DNA from: Methylococcaceae bacterium
GTDB lineage: Bacteria; Pseudomonadota; Gammaproteobacteria; Methylococcales; Methylomonadaceae
DNA: 64,000 bases
Reading direction: 5' to 3'
Assembly: GCA_030693065.1 (NCBI GenBank)
Contig: JAUYBL010000029.1
Location: 62,001-126,000 of the forward strand
Both the position numbers and the translations under genes were made by a program. Positions 44,671 to 54,475 of this stretch are shown here, piece after piece. Position 1 is the first letter of the stretch, and each line of letters begins with the position of its first letter. The notes under the pieces were generated by a model, which did not search any database, was not told the origin of the DNA, and was given only the letters and a program-made list of their open reading frames with translations.

Positions 44671-46527
44671 TTAGTTATTTGGCAATGCAAATACAGTCAA
44701 AGTTCCACCCAATTTGGTGAAAGAACTTAAGCTTCTGTATGCACCAACCGCACCCAGACCTTCTGAGTTTGAGCCTGCGTCACCACTGTCAAGACCAGCA
44801 GCGATACCGATACCTGCCCAACCGCCAATACCTGACAATACGCCAACATATTGTTTGCCATTGTAAGACCAAGTATTAACGTTACCGATGATGCCTGACG
44901 GAGTTTTGAATTTATACAATTCTTTACCAGATTTAGCGTCTACCGCTTTCAGATAACCTTCTAAAGTGCCGTAAAATACCACGCCACCAGCAGTTGCAAC
45001 TGAACCAGACCATACAGAGAACTGCTCTTTGTTAGACCAAGCAATTTTGCCGGTTTTTGCATCGAATGCAGTAAATTGACCCAAGTTAGTTGAATCATCT
45101 GGTTTGCCGGTAAGAACGTCAGCACCAGCAGGACCCATAGTCAATGTAGCACCAACGTATGGCTGACCAGCTGTGTAAGCTACTTCAAATGGTTCGTAGT
45201 CCATACACAGGTGGTTGCCTGAGATGTAAAACAAGCCTGTTTGTGGAGAATAAGACACAGGTTGTTGGTTCTTTGAACCTAATGCAGCTGGGCAAATACC
45301 TACTGAATTTACATCTTCGCCGTTTTGTTCAGTACTGTATTTAGATACCACTTCTGGACGACCAGATTTCAGGTCAACGTGACTTGCCCAGTTAACTGAC
45401 TTGTCGAATTTTTCAGCAACTAACAGTTCGCCTGTTTCACGATCCAGAGTGTAACCAAAGCCGTTACGGTCGAAATGCACGATAGTTTTGTGCAGCTTGC
45501 CTTTAACTTCTTGATCAACTAAAACGGTTTCATTGATACCGTCAAAGTCCCACTCATCATGTGGAGTCATTTGGTAAACCCATTTAACTTCCCCAGTGTC
45601 AGCATCACGAGCCCACAATGACATTGACCATTTATTGTCGCCAGGACGTTGAGTTGGGTTCCATGTGGATGGGTTGCCTGATCCGTAGTAAATCAAGTTT
45701 AATTTTGGATCGTAAGAATACCAGCCCCAGGTTGTACCTCCGCCAATCTTCCATTGATCACCTTTCCAGGAGCTTGTGCTTGACTCTTTACCAACTTTTT
45801 CGACTTTACCATTTTCCCAGGTAGTCGTTTTGTCTGGGTTGATAATGGTGTCTTTATCTGGACCTATGCTATAGCCTTTCCAAGCTAACTCGCCAGAGTT
45901 AATGTCATAAGCAGCTAAGAAGCCACGTACGCCGAACTCACCACCAGAAATACCCGTGATAACTTTATCTTTAACAACAATTGGTGCGTTAGTGTTGGTC
46001 ATACCCAACTTAGGATCACCGTTTTGTACGCTCCAAACACGCTTGCCGGTTTTAGCGTCTAAAGCAGTCAAAACAGTATCGGATTGTTGCAAAAAGATTT
46101 TGCCATCGCCGTAAGCCAAGCCACGGTTAACGGTGTCACAGCACATCACAGGAATAGTAACATCGGCGTCTTGCGTTGGGGTAAATTCCCAGATTACAGA
46201 CTGAGTTTTTTGGTCGATTGCGTAAACGGTGTTAGGAAATGGAGTGTGAATGTAAAGAACATCATTTACAACCAAAGGACCGCCTTCATGACCACGCAAC
46301 ACACCGGTTGAAAAAGACCAAGCAGGTTGCAAAGTTTTTACGTTGTTGGTGTTGATTTGATCCAATTTACTGTAACGAGTACCAGCATAGTCACCGCCCC
46401 AAGTTGCCCAGTTTGCTGGATCTTGAGTCAGTTTTTCTAAAGCATCGTTAGCAGTTGAAATCGCCGGCGCAGCTAAAAGAGCTGCCACACTTGTGGCAAG
46501 CAGCCAGCTTTTTAAAGGCTTCTTCAT
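44671..46527 (-). CDS. xoxF: Lanthanide-dependent PQQ methanol dehydrogenase XoxF
   Basis: A 618-residue periplasmic quinoprotein with signal peptide [26 protein letters not shown]. The vicinal disulfide is Cys129-Cys130. Metal and catalytic residues are Glu197 (GGEFGVRG), Asn285 (GSGNPSTWN), Asp327 and Asp329 in HDEWDFDG. Asp329, two after the catalytic Asp, is diagnostic of XoxF; calcium enzymes (MxaF) have Ala there. It oxidises methanol to formaldehyde or formate and passes electrons to a c-type cytochrome. AGGAGA lies 7 bp before the ATG. No xoxG, xoxJ or mxaI is adjacent. Confidence 0.96.
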   Translation of the reverse strand: MKKPLKSWLLATSVAALLAAPAISTANDALEKLTQDPANWATWGGDYAGTRYSKLDQINTNNVKTLQPAWSFSTGVLRGHEGGPLVVNDVLYIHTPFPNTVYAIDQKTQSVIWEFTPTQDADVTIPVMCCDTVNRGLAYGDGKIFLQQSDTVLTALDAKTGKRVWSVQNGDPKLGMTNTNAPIVVKDKVITGISGGEFGVRGFLAAYDINSGELAWKGYSIGPDKDTIINPDKTTTWENGKVEKVGKESSTSSWKGDQWKIGGGTTWGWYSYDPKLNLIYYGSGNPSTWNPTQRPGDNKWSMSLWARDADTGEVKWVYQMTPHDEWDFDGINETVLVDQEVKGKLHKTIVHFDRNGFGYTLDRETGELLVAEKFDKSVNWASHVDLKSGRPEVVSKYSTEQNGEDVNSVGICPAALGSKNQQPVSYSPQTGLFYISGNHLCMDYEPFEVAYTAGQPYVGATLTMGPAGADVLTGKPDDSTNLGQFTAFDAKTGKIAWSNKEQFSVWSGSVATAGGVVFYGTLEGYLKAVDAKSGKELYKFKTPSGIIGNVNTWSYNGKQYVGVLSGIGGWAGIGIAAGLDSGDAGSNSEGLGAVGAYRSLSSFTKLGGTLTVFALPNN

Positions 46528-46582
46528 ATATTTTTCTCCTGGTACCCTGTTACTAGACAGAATAGTGTTATGTTTCTTTATG

Positions 46583-46621
46583 ACTAATATTAGTTTTTAG
46601 CGTGAATTCCCTATCCGGATA
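46583..46621. promoter_or_regulatory. Two short palindromes in the xoxF leader
   Basis: ACTAATATTAGT (46583-46594) and TATCCGGATA (46612-46621) are perfect palindromes between the predicted promoter and the xoxF start. They could be regulator sites for lanthanide or methanol control, but this is only positional inference. Confidence 0.35.
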
Positions 46622-46649
46622 ATCAGGAAATTTTCACTCTAAGCGCCTA

Positions 46650-46677
46650 AATTTAATGATTTTGCCTCAAATGTCAA
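46650..46677 (-). promoter_or_regulatory. xoxF promoter candidate
   Basis: On the minus strand TTGACA (46677-46672) is followed after 16 bp by TAAATT (46655-46650). This predicts a leader of roughly 115 nt before xoxF. Confidence 0.5.
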
Positions 46678-46903
46678 CTTTTATAGCTAATGAACGCAAC
46701 TGTTATCCAAGCTGTCATACAGCTATTTATCACTTCACGCATTCCAATCATTCAGTGGATGTTGCTTTAACCTTCTTCAGCTTGCTGCAACTATCCTTAG
46801 CGTCTTGATTCATAACGGTTGAATTCATGCGTGTTTTTATCGATCAAATTCTTTTTTTGCCCGATAAGAAACAACCCTTCTTTGAACCACCTTCAGTGTA
46901 TGG

Positions 46904-48276
46904 GCATAGCTATCTACACAAGTTACATTAGAAAATCCTGGGCTGTTTCTTGTAAGGTAGCAAGCTCCTCAGGGGAGTAACAATCTACCACCTCCTGCAT
47001 AGAAAGAAATACCCATAAACCTGCCAACAAAGCGGGATTAGTAAACGACTTGCCCCCACTCCATTTTCCTACCACTCAAACTGATTAAAAAGGTGCGTAA
47101 GGTGTTTGCTTATTCGCTTTTAGCGGCCGCAATTTCCCAAACAACCATGCAAGCCATAATGACTACGAGTAACCGTTTGGCAATGGCGAGTCCGGTTTCC
47201 TGCTGCCTGGATTCCAAGTCGTGTCCAGCTTTTTTAAGCAGTTTGAAAAAACATCCGATTTGCCCTTGTGCCCTGTGGGTAAGCGTCAGTAATACCAGGA
47301 CGCAATCTCGCTGGCTTCAACCGCCATCACATTGGTCGTCAGCAACCATTCAGCGAGTATGTCTCCTTCATCCGATAAAATACGACTGACGACCAGTCGT
47401 GCGTCGATGGGCTCACCTGGCACCGATGGTTTTTTCTGCTTCTTCTGGCTCGGCTTGGCCGGGCGCGTGATGCGTATCGGTGTTTGTGCAACCAATTGCC
47501 AGTGGCGTTTGCCGTGCTTTCTAAAAAGACAACGCGTCAGCCACTTGAGCACAAGGCCTTGATTGCCATTGAAATTTAACCAAGGGTGTCTTTTTAGCGT
47601 GTGTTAACCACAAGTAATTGTTAGCCTCCCATTGGCGCATATGTTCGACAGAATCAGCCTCTCGATCGATAATATGCACCAACGGTTTGACAAATTTAAG
47701 CTGTTCCAATTGACCGATGCAATACTTTACCTCATCCAAATGGCTTTCAACCGTTGCAGACAATTCATTGCCTTGATAGGTGGCGTAACTGCCATGGACT
47801 GTCACCAGTCTTTGTGCAATCGGCGCAAGGGGCTGACCGGCTTGATCACTGAGAATAAGGCTGCTTTGTAAAGCGTAACCCACATCGGTGTCGTGCGTTA
47901 TCTGGTATTTATCCAGCTTACTGTCATGTTTTCGATAGTTCAGTCGCGACCAGTCATGGACACATAACGCATAGTGACTGCAGTGCAGTGCGTTGCGATA
48001 CCTTGGTGGGCGGCGAGTAATAAGGGTTCGTGCAACTTTGTTAAATTCACCCGGTCATTTTTATAAAATCGCCACGCGGCTTGGGTACTGGCAAAACTCG
48101 TGCTTTTGTTAGGCAGGGCTCGCAACCCCGCACTCAAGGTATCCGTGGCGTTCAAATGCTCAGTCACTAGCTGTTGGTGACATTTTGACAAGCGAGGATC
48201 GATGTCTAATAACTTTTTTATATTCATGGCTTATGATACTTTTTCTTGCAGCTTTAAGTTGTGTAGATAGCTATGC
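46904..48276 (-). mobile_element. IS4-type insertion sequence, decayed
   Basis: Inverted GCATAGCTATCTACACAA (46904-46921) and its complement (48259-48276) bound a transposase pseudogene, giving an outer span of 1373 bp. If the true ends are CTACACAA (46914 to 48266), the flanks become a direct repeat ATAGCTAT on both sides, an 8-bp target duplication inside the palindromic target GCATAGCTATGC. The end TACACAAGT resembles the outside end of IS50. The element lies between xoxF and a hypothetical ORF. Confidence 0.85.
47093..48227 (-). pseudogene. IS4-family transposase, at least three frameshifts
   Basis: The N-terminal part starts at 48227 (MNIKKLLDIDPRLSKCHQQL) and shifts frame near 47985, where VHDWSRLNYRKHD continues in another frame. 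The DREAD-type catalytic motif (DREADSVEH) is in the next segment (to about 47521). Another shift follows near 47530, and after WYY near 47290 a third shift leads to GCFFKLLKKAGHDLESRQQET and the end at 47093. The layout and motifs fit IS50-like members of the IS4 family. No full-length product is possible. Confidence 0.88.
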
Positions 48277-48486
48277 TTTAAGACCAGGACTCCCGGTGGT
48301 ATTGTCCAATATTCCAGGGTGATCAAGCCAGTCTTGGAGTTTGCCATTCCAACCCCATTCAAAAGCTACACCTGCCAAAGCCGACCCACTGACCATCATC
48401 GCCCCCCCCGGACACCCCGCCATTAACAAACTACTAGCTAGTAATTTAAATACCTTACTCAAACCGCTAAATACGAAAAGAATCAA
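48271..48486 (-). CDS. Doubtful short hypothetical protein abutting the IS
   Basis: A 71-residue frame with a TTG start and a lipobox-like SSLLMAGC. No ribosome-binding site is seen. The stop TAG lies inside the IS end or its target duplication, so the gene may be truncated by the insertion; joining the IS flanks without the element would continue the frame about 20 residues. I do not recognise it. Confidence 0.3.
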   Translation of the reverse strand: MILFVFSGLSKVFKLLASSLLMAGCPGGAMMVSGSALAGVAFEWGWNGKLQDWLDHPGILDNTTGSPGLKA

Positions 48487-48622
48487 TGCTTATGATTTAC
48501 TAAAGTAGCATGACGAGACTCTGTCGGCGGTTTCTATATGCTTTTAATTTCGCAGCCGCCATGCCGACAAAGTTAAGTACAATAAGCGCCCGCTATTTGA
48601 GTTAACCACATGGCCGACCACG

Positions 48623-49156
48623 TTGATTATTAGAGTTGCTCTGTTGCTGTTTTTTGCTGCCATGGCAATATTATTATTGGCAGACCTACTGTCATGGCTG
48701 GCCGTGCCTGCCTTGCCTGAGGTACTGTCGCAACTGGGCTTAGTGATGCTGTTAAGCGCCTTTGCCGTGCTTGTAGGCGCTGGCTTGGCGGGTGGGTTAA
48801 AAATGTCTGTCCGTACTATTGCCGATTATTTTTCATCCACACAAAAATCGAGACGACGACTGTTGTTTGCCCAAGCACGGCAAGATCAGGTCAAGCGGCT
48901 GTTTTATTTCCGTACTGTGCAATTAAAATATTTCAATGCACTAAAACGCACCCGCTTGTTAAAAGCCAATAATCGAAAACACCTGCATTTATTATCTAAC
49001 GCCATTAGCCAGCAATTAACGTCTGTGAAAACAAACCTTGCCGCGGAAACATTTAAAGAATTACAACAGCAACATGCCCGCTACCGGCGCCAACAAAATG
49101 TTGCGGCGTTGTTACAATTGCAGCAACAAATTGCCAACCTTACTGATAACAAATGA
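48623..49156 (+). CDS. Hypothetical membrane protein with basic helical tail
   Basis: A 177-residue protein with two N-terminal membrane helices (about 2-25 and 33-60), the second followed by a basic, Gln-rich predicted coiled-coil tail (FSSTQKSRRRLLFAQARQDQ onward). It starts at TTG and lacks a good ribosome-binding site, so the start is uncertain. The stop overlaps the next gene (ATGA), indicating that the two products are made together. I do not recognise a family. Confidence 0.65.
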   Translation: MIIRVALLLFFAAMAILLLADLLSWLAVPALPEVLSQLGLVMLLSAFAVLVGAGLAGGLKMSVRTIADYFSSTQKSRRRLLFAQARQDQVKRLFYFRTVQLKYFNALKRTRLLKANNRKHLHLLSNAISQQLTSVKTNLAAETFKELQQQHARYRRQQNVAALLQLQQQIANLTDNK

Positions 49157-49686
49157 CTACTCTAAAAAACTGGGTGTTTGCGATTGTTCACATGTTTCAT
49201 TCGGTAAAGAGTGAAAACTTGCAGTGGCAGCAAGATAATCAAGGCAGCCAAGCCCGACTTAAACAAGCACAAGTACTGGCCGAAAAAGCCCTGGAAGCAG
49301 AACTGAAGAAAAAAAGCGTGCAGTTGGAACATGACATCGCGCTGTTAAAAACACGGCACGACGCCGAATTATCAATGTTTAAAACCAAATGCAAACAAGA
49401 TGTTAAAGACTATAAGCAGTATCTGGATTCGCTAGATCAGCTCAAACGTTCCATCCAGACCAGTTACACGCGTTTACCTGAAGCGGTCGCCTTTACCATC
49501 CATCATCATGCCAAGCACTTGCTGAATGAAATGTGGGAAGCAGACAATTTTGAGGCCAAGATGCACTATGAAATGCAGTTAATCACCTTCATGACCACGG
49601 TACATGAAGACGCGCGCTTGCACCTGGAAGGTGTAGTTACCGAAAACTTACCGGAAAGAACGCTGCAATTAATACAGCATCAATAA
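49153..49686 (+). CDS. Hypothetical coiled-coil protein coupled to the membrane protein upstream
   Basis: A 177-residue protein with a long charged helix at about 30-115 (LEAELKKKSVQLEHDIALL) and a His-rich segment (IHHHAKHLL) near residue 122. No membrane helix or signal is present, so it is cytosolic. It starts in an ATGA overlap with the membrane protein, so a complex anchored at the inner membrane is likely. Family unknown. The next gene is gloB, 25 bp downstream. Confidence 0.68.
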   Translation: MTTLKNWVFAIVHMFHSVKSENLQWQQDNQGSQARLKQAQVLAEKALEAELKKKSVQLEHDIALLKTRHDAELSMFKTKCKQDVKDYKQYLDSLDQLKRSIQTSYTRLPEAVAFTIHHHAKHLLNEMWEADNFEAKMHYEMQLITFMTTVHEDARLHLEGVVTENLPERTLQLIQHQ

Positions 49687-49711
49687 TATTGTTGTCATTT
49701 CGAGGTGTCAC

Positions 49712-50476
49712 ATGCTTAAAATCATTCAGATCCCCGTTCTGACCGACAATTATATTTACCTGCTGCACGATACCGCGAGCGGCATTACTGCCGTGGTCGA
49801 TCCGGCGCTAAGTCAGCCGGTGTTTGATGAGTTAAATCGGCAAGGTTGGCAACTGGACTGGATACTTAACACCCATCATCATGCTGACCATGTCGGCGGC
49901 AATCTGGAATTAAAAGCTAAAACCGGTTGCCAAGTGATAGCTGCAAACGCAGATAAGGATCGCATACCCGGTTTTGATAAGGGTGTTGATGACGGAGATG
50001 TAATCAAAATTGGCCAATATGCCGCTAAGGTGCTTGCAAGCCCCGGTCATACCAGCGGACATATTGTTTATTATTTTGCCGATTCAGCGGCGTTGTTTTG
50101 TGGAGATACTTTGTTTGCCATGGGCTGCGGCCGTTTATTTGAAGGTAGCGCCGAGCAAATGTGGCGGTCATTACAAAAAATCAAAGCCCTGCCCGGCGAT
50201 ACTCGCATCTATTGCGCCCATGAATATACCCAGGCCAATGGCCGGTTCGCATTGACAGTAGAGCCTGAGAATCTGGAATTACAACAACGTATATTTGAAG
50301 TGGGGGAATTACGGGCAAGAAATCAACCGACAGTGCCATCGACTCTGCAACAAGAGCTGGACACTAACCCGTTTTTGAGAGAAGACAGCCTAGCGTTGCA
50401 ACGACAAATTAACCGCGAAGGTGAGACGCCCGTATCAGTATTTACCGAAGTCAGACGTTTGAAGGATCATTTTTAG
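49712..50476 (+). CDS. gloB: Hydroxyacylglutathione hydrolase (glyoxalase II)
   Basis: A 254-residue metallo-beta-lactamase-fold enzyme with the THHHADH motif near residue 53 (LNTHHHADHVGG), later metal ligands in SPGHTSGH and FCGDTLF, and CAHEYT near residue 170. It splits S-D-lactoylglutathione to lactate and glutathione, completing methylglyoxal detoxification. Its last 26 bp overlap the end of the convergent Uma2 gene. Confidence 0.94.
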   Translation: MLKIIQIPVLTDNYIYLLHDTASGITAVVDPALSQPVFDELNRQGWQLDWILNTHHHADHVGGNLELKAKTGCQVIAANADKDRIPGFDKGVDDGDVIKIGQYAAKVLASPGHTSGHIVYYFADSAALFCGDTLFAMGCGRLFEGSAEQMWRSLQKIKALPGDTRIYCAHEYTQANGRFALTVEPENLELQQRIFEVGELRARNQPTVPSTLQQELDTNPFLREDSLALQRQINREGETPVSVFTEVRRLKDHF

Positions 50477-51044
50477 AGTCCGGCTGCGGCACCCATAAAT
50501 CACCCAATGTAAGTGTCACTTCATTAAAAGGCGGCGCTTGTACCAAGTCGTCTTCTTGCCAAGTGTGATCCAGTAACCAATGACCTTCGTGCAAAGAATA
50601 AACCTCTAATGTCCGGCAATCCGGATCAACCAACCAAAGCCAACTCACACCCTGCTCCGCATATAAAGGCATTTTTACCGCACGGTCGGTGCGTGCTGTG
50701 CCAGGCGACAATACTTCACAGACCCAATCGGGCTCGACTGTAAAATAGGCTATCTCAGGAAGTTGCGGCAGACGTTCGCGGCGCCAACCAGCCAGATCCG
50801 GCACCAGGATATGTTGGTCAAGGTGCAATTCCGGCTCATCCAATATCCACCAACCGCCAGGCCCACCTCTTCCTTGGTCATACGGCGACGTAATTTCACC
50901 ACCGAGAATAGATGAAGCCCGGGCATGTCTGGGTGCGGGCCTGGGCTGAGTGATCAATTGCCCATAAAGAATTTCGCCGATCAGATTGTCGGGCAAATCG
51001 AAAAGATCTTCATAGGTTGCGAAGCGATGAGCTACAGATGACAT
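50451..51044 (-). CDS. Uma2/DUF820-family PD-(D/E)XK nuclease-like protein
   Basis: About 197 residues with the Uma2 pattern: a YEDLFDLPDN-type start, EILYGQL, an Asp in LVPDLAGWRRERL near residue 97 and EVLSPGTARTDRAVKMPLYA near residue 120, whose Glu and Lys complete a PD-(D/E)XK-like site. The ATG at 51044 has GGGAGGAT 7 bp upstream, so the longer frame into lysS is not used. These proteins are common in cyanobacteria and scattered in other bacteria; function is unknown. Confidence 0.85.
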   Translation of the reverse strand: MSSVAHRFATYEDLFDLPDNLIGEILYGQLITQPRPAPRHARASSILGGEITSPYDQGRGGPGGWWILDEPELHLDQHILVPDLAGWRRERLPQLPEIAYFTVEPDWVCEVLSPGTARTDRAVKMPLYAEQGVSWLWLVDPDCRTLEVYSLHEGHWLLDHTWQEDDLVQAPPFNEVTLTLGDLWVPQPDSKNDPSNV

Positions 51045-51078
51045 ACGAAGATCCTCCCGATTCTGATAGCTAACTACA

Positions 51079-52578
51079 TTAAGCTTTAGGCCGCATGTGT
51101 GGAAACAATAATACATCGCGAATTGACGGCGCATCGGTAAACAACATCACCAATCGATCGATACCAATGCCTTCACCGGCTGTAGGCGGCATGCCGTGTT
51201 CCAGGGCGGTGATGTAATCAGCATCAAAATGCATAGCTTCATCGTCGCCAGCTTCTTTTTCTTCCACTTGTTTTTGAAAACGTGCGGCTTGATCTTCCGC
51301 ATCGTTAAGCTCGGTAAAGCCATTGGCAATTTCCCGGCCACCGACAAAGAATTCAAAACGATCTGTGACATGCGGATCATCATCATTGCGGCGCGCCAAC
51401 GGTGAAACTTCAACTGGGTAGGCGGTAATAAAGGTAGGATTCATCAACCGGCTTTCGACGGTTTTCTCGAAAATCTCAATCTGAATTTTGCCCAGACCGT
51501 AGCCCTCTTTAACCGGAATATGCAGCTTATTAGCCACTTCAACAGCCGCTTCACGAGTCGCAATATTTTCTGCTGTTAAGTCAGGATTAAAGTGCAAAAT
51601 TGACTCAACCACGGTCATGCGATCAAACGGCTTGCCAAAATCATATTCTTGGCCTTGATAAGTAATCACTGTTTGCCCCAGCACTTCTTCAGCGATACCC
51701 CGCAGCATTGCTTCCGTTAAATCCATTAACTCGCCATATTCGGCGTAGGCCTGGTAAAACTCCAGCATAGTGAATTCAGGATTATGCCGGGTAGACAAGC
51801 CTTCATTACGAAAGTTGCGGTTGATTTCAAACACACGTTCAAAACCACCCACAACCAGCCGCTTCAAATACAACTCCGGCGCAATACGCAAGAACATGTC
51901 CATGTCCAAGGCATTATGATGCGTGGTAAAGGGGCGTGCCGTTGCTCCGCCTGGAATGACCTGCATCATCGGCGTTTCAACTTCCAGAAACTTTCGTTCA
52001 ATCAGGAACTGGCGAATATAGGCAACAATCTTTGACCGAATCAAAAAGGTATTGCGCGATTGCTCACTCATAATCAAATCCAGATAACGCTGACGGTATT
52101 TGATTTCCTGATCAGCAATGCCGTGAAATTTTTCCGGCAATGGCCGCAACGCTTTGGTCAACAAACGAATATCATCGACCTTAACGCTCAGCTCGCCGGT
52201 CTGGGTGATAAACAACACGCCTTCGGCACCGATGATGTCGCCAATATCCCACTTCTTGAATTGCTCGTTATAGAAGTTTTCAGGCAAGGCATCCCGAGTG
52301 ACATACAGCTGAATTTTGCCGGACATATCCTGAATATGCGCAAAACTGGCTTTGCCCATCACCCGGCGCGTCATCATTCTGCCGGCCAATTTTACGCGAA
52401 TTACTTCGACTTCTAATTCTTCTTTGGTTTTTTCGCCGTATTCAGCCAGTAATTCACCCGCAACTACATTGCGGCGAAAATCGGTAGGAAACACAATGCC
52501 GCCGTTCTCGCGTAAGTCATTTAATTTGCTGCGGCGTTGTTTGATTTGTTCTTGTTCGTCGATTTGTTGTTCTGACAT
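51079..52578 (-). CDS. lysS: Lysyl-tRNA synthetase, class II
   Basis: The 499-residue enzyme charges tRNA-Lys. The N-terminal OB-fold (about 60-165) binds the anticodon, and class II motifs follow: YRQRYLDLI, motif 2 ([18 protein letters not shown]) and motif 3 ([10 protein letters not shown]). It follows prfB with a 26-bp gap, the standard gammaproteobacterial pair. Confidence 0.97.
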   Translation of the reverse strand: MSEQQIDEQEQIKQRRSKLNDLRENGGIVFPTDFRRNVVAGELLAEYGEKTKEELEVEVIRVKLAGRMMTRRVMGKASFAHIQDMSGKIQLYVTRDALPENFYNEQFKKWDIGDIIGAEGVLFITQTGELSVKVDDIRLLTKALRPLPEKFHGIADQEIKYRQRYLDLIMSEQSRNTFLIRSKIVAYIRQFLIERKFLEVETPMMQVIPGGATARPFTTHHNALDMDMFLRIAPELYLKRLVVGGFERVFEINRNFRNEGLSTRHNPEFTMLEFYQAYAEYGELMDLTEAMLRGIAEEVLGQTVITYQGQEYDFGKPFDRMTVVESILHFNPDLTAENIATREAAVEVANKLHIPVKEGYGLGKIQIEIFEKTVESRLMNPTFITAYPVEVSPLARRNDDDPHVTDRFEFFVGGREIANGFTELNDAEDQAARFQKQVEEKEAGDDEAMHFDADYITALEHGMPPTAGEGIGIDRLVMLFTDAPSIRDVLLFPHMRPKA

Positions 52579-52604
52579 CTTGTTTTTTAACTCTCTTGCA
52601 TTGA

Positions 52605-53703
52605 TTACAGCCCGCTCTTCAAGCTGGCTTCGATAAACTGATCCAAATCCCCATCCAATACTGCCTGGGTATTGCCTGTTTCGACACTGGTGCGTAAATC
52701 TTTGATACGTGATTGATCCAACACATACGATCGAATCTGGCTGCCCCAGCCGATGTCTGATTTAGAATCTTCCAGGGCTTGTTGGGTTTCGCTACGTTTG
52801 CGAATTTCCAGCTCATACAACTTGGCTTTCAGCTGCTTCATGGCCGTGTCACGGTTTTTATGTTGCGAGCGGTCGCTTTGACATTGCACGACAGTATTAG
52901 TGGGTATGTGGGTCATACGTACTGCCGATTCAGTTTTGTTGATATGCTGACCGCCTGCGCCACTGGCCCGGTAAACATCCACTCGCACATCGGCAGGGTT
53001 GATGTCGATTTCAATATCATCATCAATTTCCGGCGAAACAAACACCGAAGCAAACGAGGTATGTCGGCGATTACCGGAATCAAATGGCGATTTTCTGACC
53101 AAACGATGCACACCGGTTTCGGTGCGTAACCAGCCGAATGCGTATTCGCCTTCAAACCGGATAGTGGCACTTTTGATACCTGCCACGTCGCCTGGTGATT
53201 CTTCAATCAGCTCGGTCTTAAAACCTTTAGCTTCACCCCAACGTAGATACATGCGTTCGATCATTGATGCCCAATCCTGAGCCTCCGTGCCGCCTGAACC
53301 GGACTGTATATCCAAAAAGGCATTGTTGGCATCCATTTGCCCGGAAAACATCCGGCGAAATTCAAGATCGGCAACTTGTTTTTCAAAATGCGCCAGATCA
53401 ACAATGACGGTTTCAACTGTATCTTCGTCATCCTCTTCAACGGCCATCAGCAACAATTCTTCGGCATCGGTTAAGCCACGATCCAATTCGTTAATCGTAT
53501 TTACTACGACTTCCAATTGCCCGCGTTCTTTGCCTAATGCTTGTGCTTGCTCAGGGTTATCCCAGATTTTGGGGTTTTCCAGTTCTCTTAATACTTCAAC
53601 TAATCGCTCACTTTTAACGTCAAAGTCAAAGATACCTCCTAAGAGCATCAGTACGGCTCTTAAGGTCGGCTATTTTATTTTTTATCGGGTTTATTTCTTG
53701 CAT
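52605..53703 (-). CDS. prfB: Peptide chain release factor 2 with programmed +1 frameshift
   Basis: RF2 recognises UGA and UAA stops. The zero frame starts at ATG 53703 ([19 protein letters not shown]) and reaches an in-frame UGA at codon 26 (53628-53626); a +1 shift on CUU continues as DFDVKSERL. The total product is 365 residues, the same as in E. coli. The anticodon-mimicking SPF is represented by VRKSPFDSG and the hydrolytic motif by [11 protein letters not shown] conventional annotation beginning at 53648 would miss the first 25 residues. Confidence 0.96.
53626..53640 (-). promoter_or_regulatory. prfB programmed +1 frameshift site
   Basis: On the minus strand AGGAGG (53640-53635) is followed by TATCTTTGAC. 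The SD-like hexamer, CUU slip codon and UGA-C context match the E. coli autoregulatory site, where low RF2 lets the ribosome shift into the +1 frame. Confidence 0.93.
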
Positions 53704-53822
53704 ACGCTGTGTAACCAATGACAGTTGATACCGACCCGATGTAAGGCCGATGCAAAACCAATACTGACGGTACAGTATTGATGAGTAGATTCTTAAAATG
53801 GTTAGGGATTATAAACCATAAG

Positions 53823-53879
53823 CCCAACGGGTTCACTCCGAAACCCAGGACAAGCGCCGCATCCGCTCACCCGTTGGCC
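53823..53879. repeat. Inverted repeat downstream of the MarR-type gene
   Basis: CCAACGGGT (53824-53832) and ACCCGTTGG (53869-53877) are perfect 9-bp arms with a 36-bp loop. It may be a terminator-like or REP-like structure between the MarR-type gene and prfB. Confidence 0.4.
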
Positions 53880-53884
53880 TTAGA

Positions 53885-54448
53885 TTATTGAGGAATAGTA
53901 TGCTCTTGGCAGATCTTTTCGCTATCAGATTTGCTCAAGACTTCTTTGGTTAAGTTGCAAAAGAAACCATCTTTGACGATGGTAAAATGTTTGCATGTTT
54001 TACATAAACCAAATGACTGTGATTGATTGGCTTTTTGTAATGCAGTTAGCGCGTTGACAAAGACTTCTTTCTGATCAATAAACTGAGTACTGTTAAAAAT
54101 CGCCGTGGCCTGTTTAAATAATTCTGCCGATTTAGCCTTGTTTAATACCACATCGCCTTCTGCAGAAAGCTTCAGATGTACCACTCGGCGATCAGCAGCA
54201 TCAATTGTCTTATCAACAAAGCCTCTTTTTTCTAGTAAAAGCAAAGTTTGCGAGACCGTGCCCCGAGTCATCCCCAAATAATTGGTGAGGGCACCAGGAG
54301 TATCGCTGTAACGGTTGCAACGCGCTAAGTAATCCAGCACTTGCACATGCACAGGACGCAGACCTAACTCCGTACACACTTTACGTTCTTCGGCACGAAT
54401 TAGTGCTGCCATTCGCTCAATCAGATCAAATATATCAACTGGTTCCAT
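53885..54448 (-). CDS. MarR-type regulator with C-terminal four-Cys cluster
   Basis: A 187-residue protein. Residues 1-145 form a MarR winged helix (VQVLDYLARC, LTNYLGMTRGTVSQTLLLLEKRGFV and the wing DAADRRVV). Residues 145-187 are an extension with Cys149, Cys152, Cys164 and Cys180 (CKTCKHF, FFCNLTKE, ICQEH), which could bind zinc or an Fe-S cluster. It is encoded 27 bp downstream of the MfnF-like gene and may be cotranscribed with the cofactor genes. Target genes and ligand are unknown. Confidence 0.85.
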   Translation of the reverse strand: MEPVDIFDLIERMAALIRAEERKVCTELGLRPVHVQVLDYLARCNRYSDTPGALTNYLGMTRGTVSQTLLLLEKRGFVDKTIDAADRRVVHLKLSAEGDVVLNKAKSAELFKQATAIFNSTQFIDQKEVFVNALTALQKANQSQSFGLCKTCKHFTIVKDGFFCNLTKEVLSKSDSEKICQEHTIPQ

Positions 54449-54475
54449 AGAGCCTAGAAATGTTTTGTAAATTTA

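Noticed and set aside
44671-46527. Calcium-type methanol dehydrogenase (MxaF)
   Set aside because: Asp329 in WDFDG is the XoxF-specific lanthanide ligand; MxaF has Ala there, and no mxaI or mxaJ is nearby.
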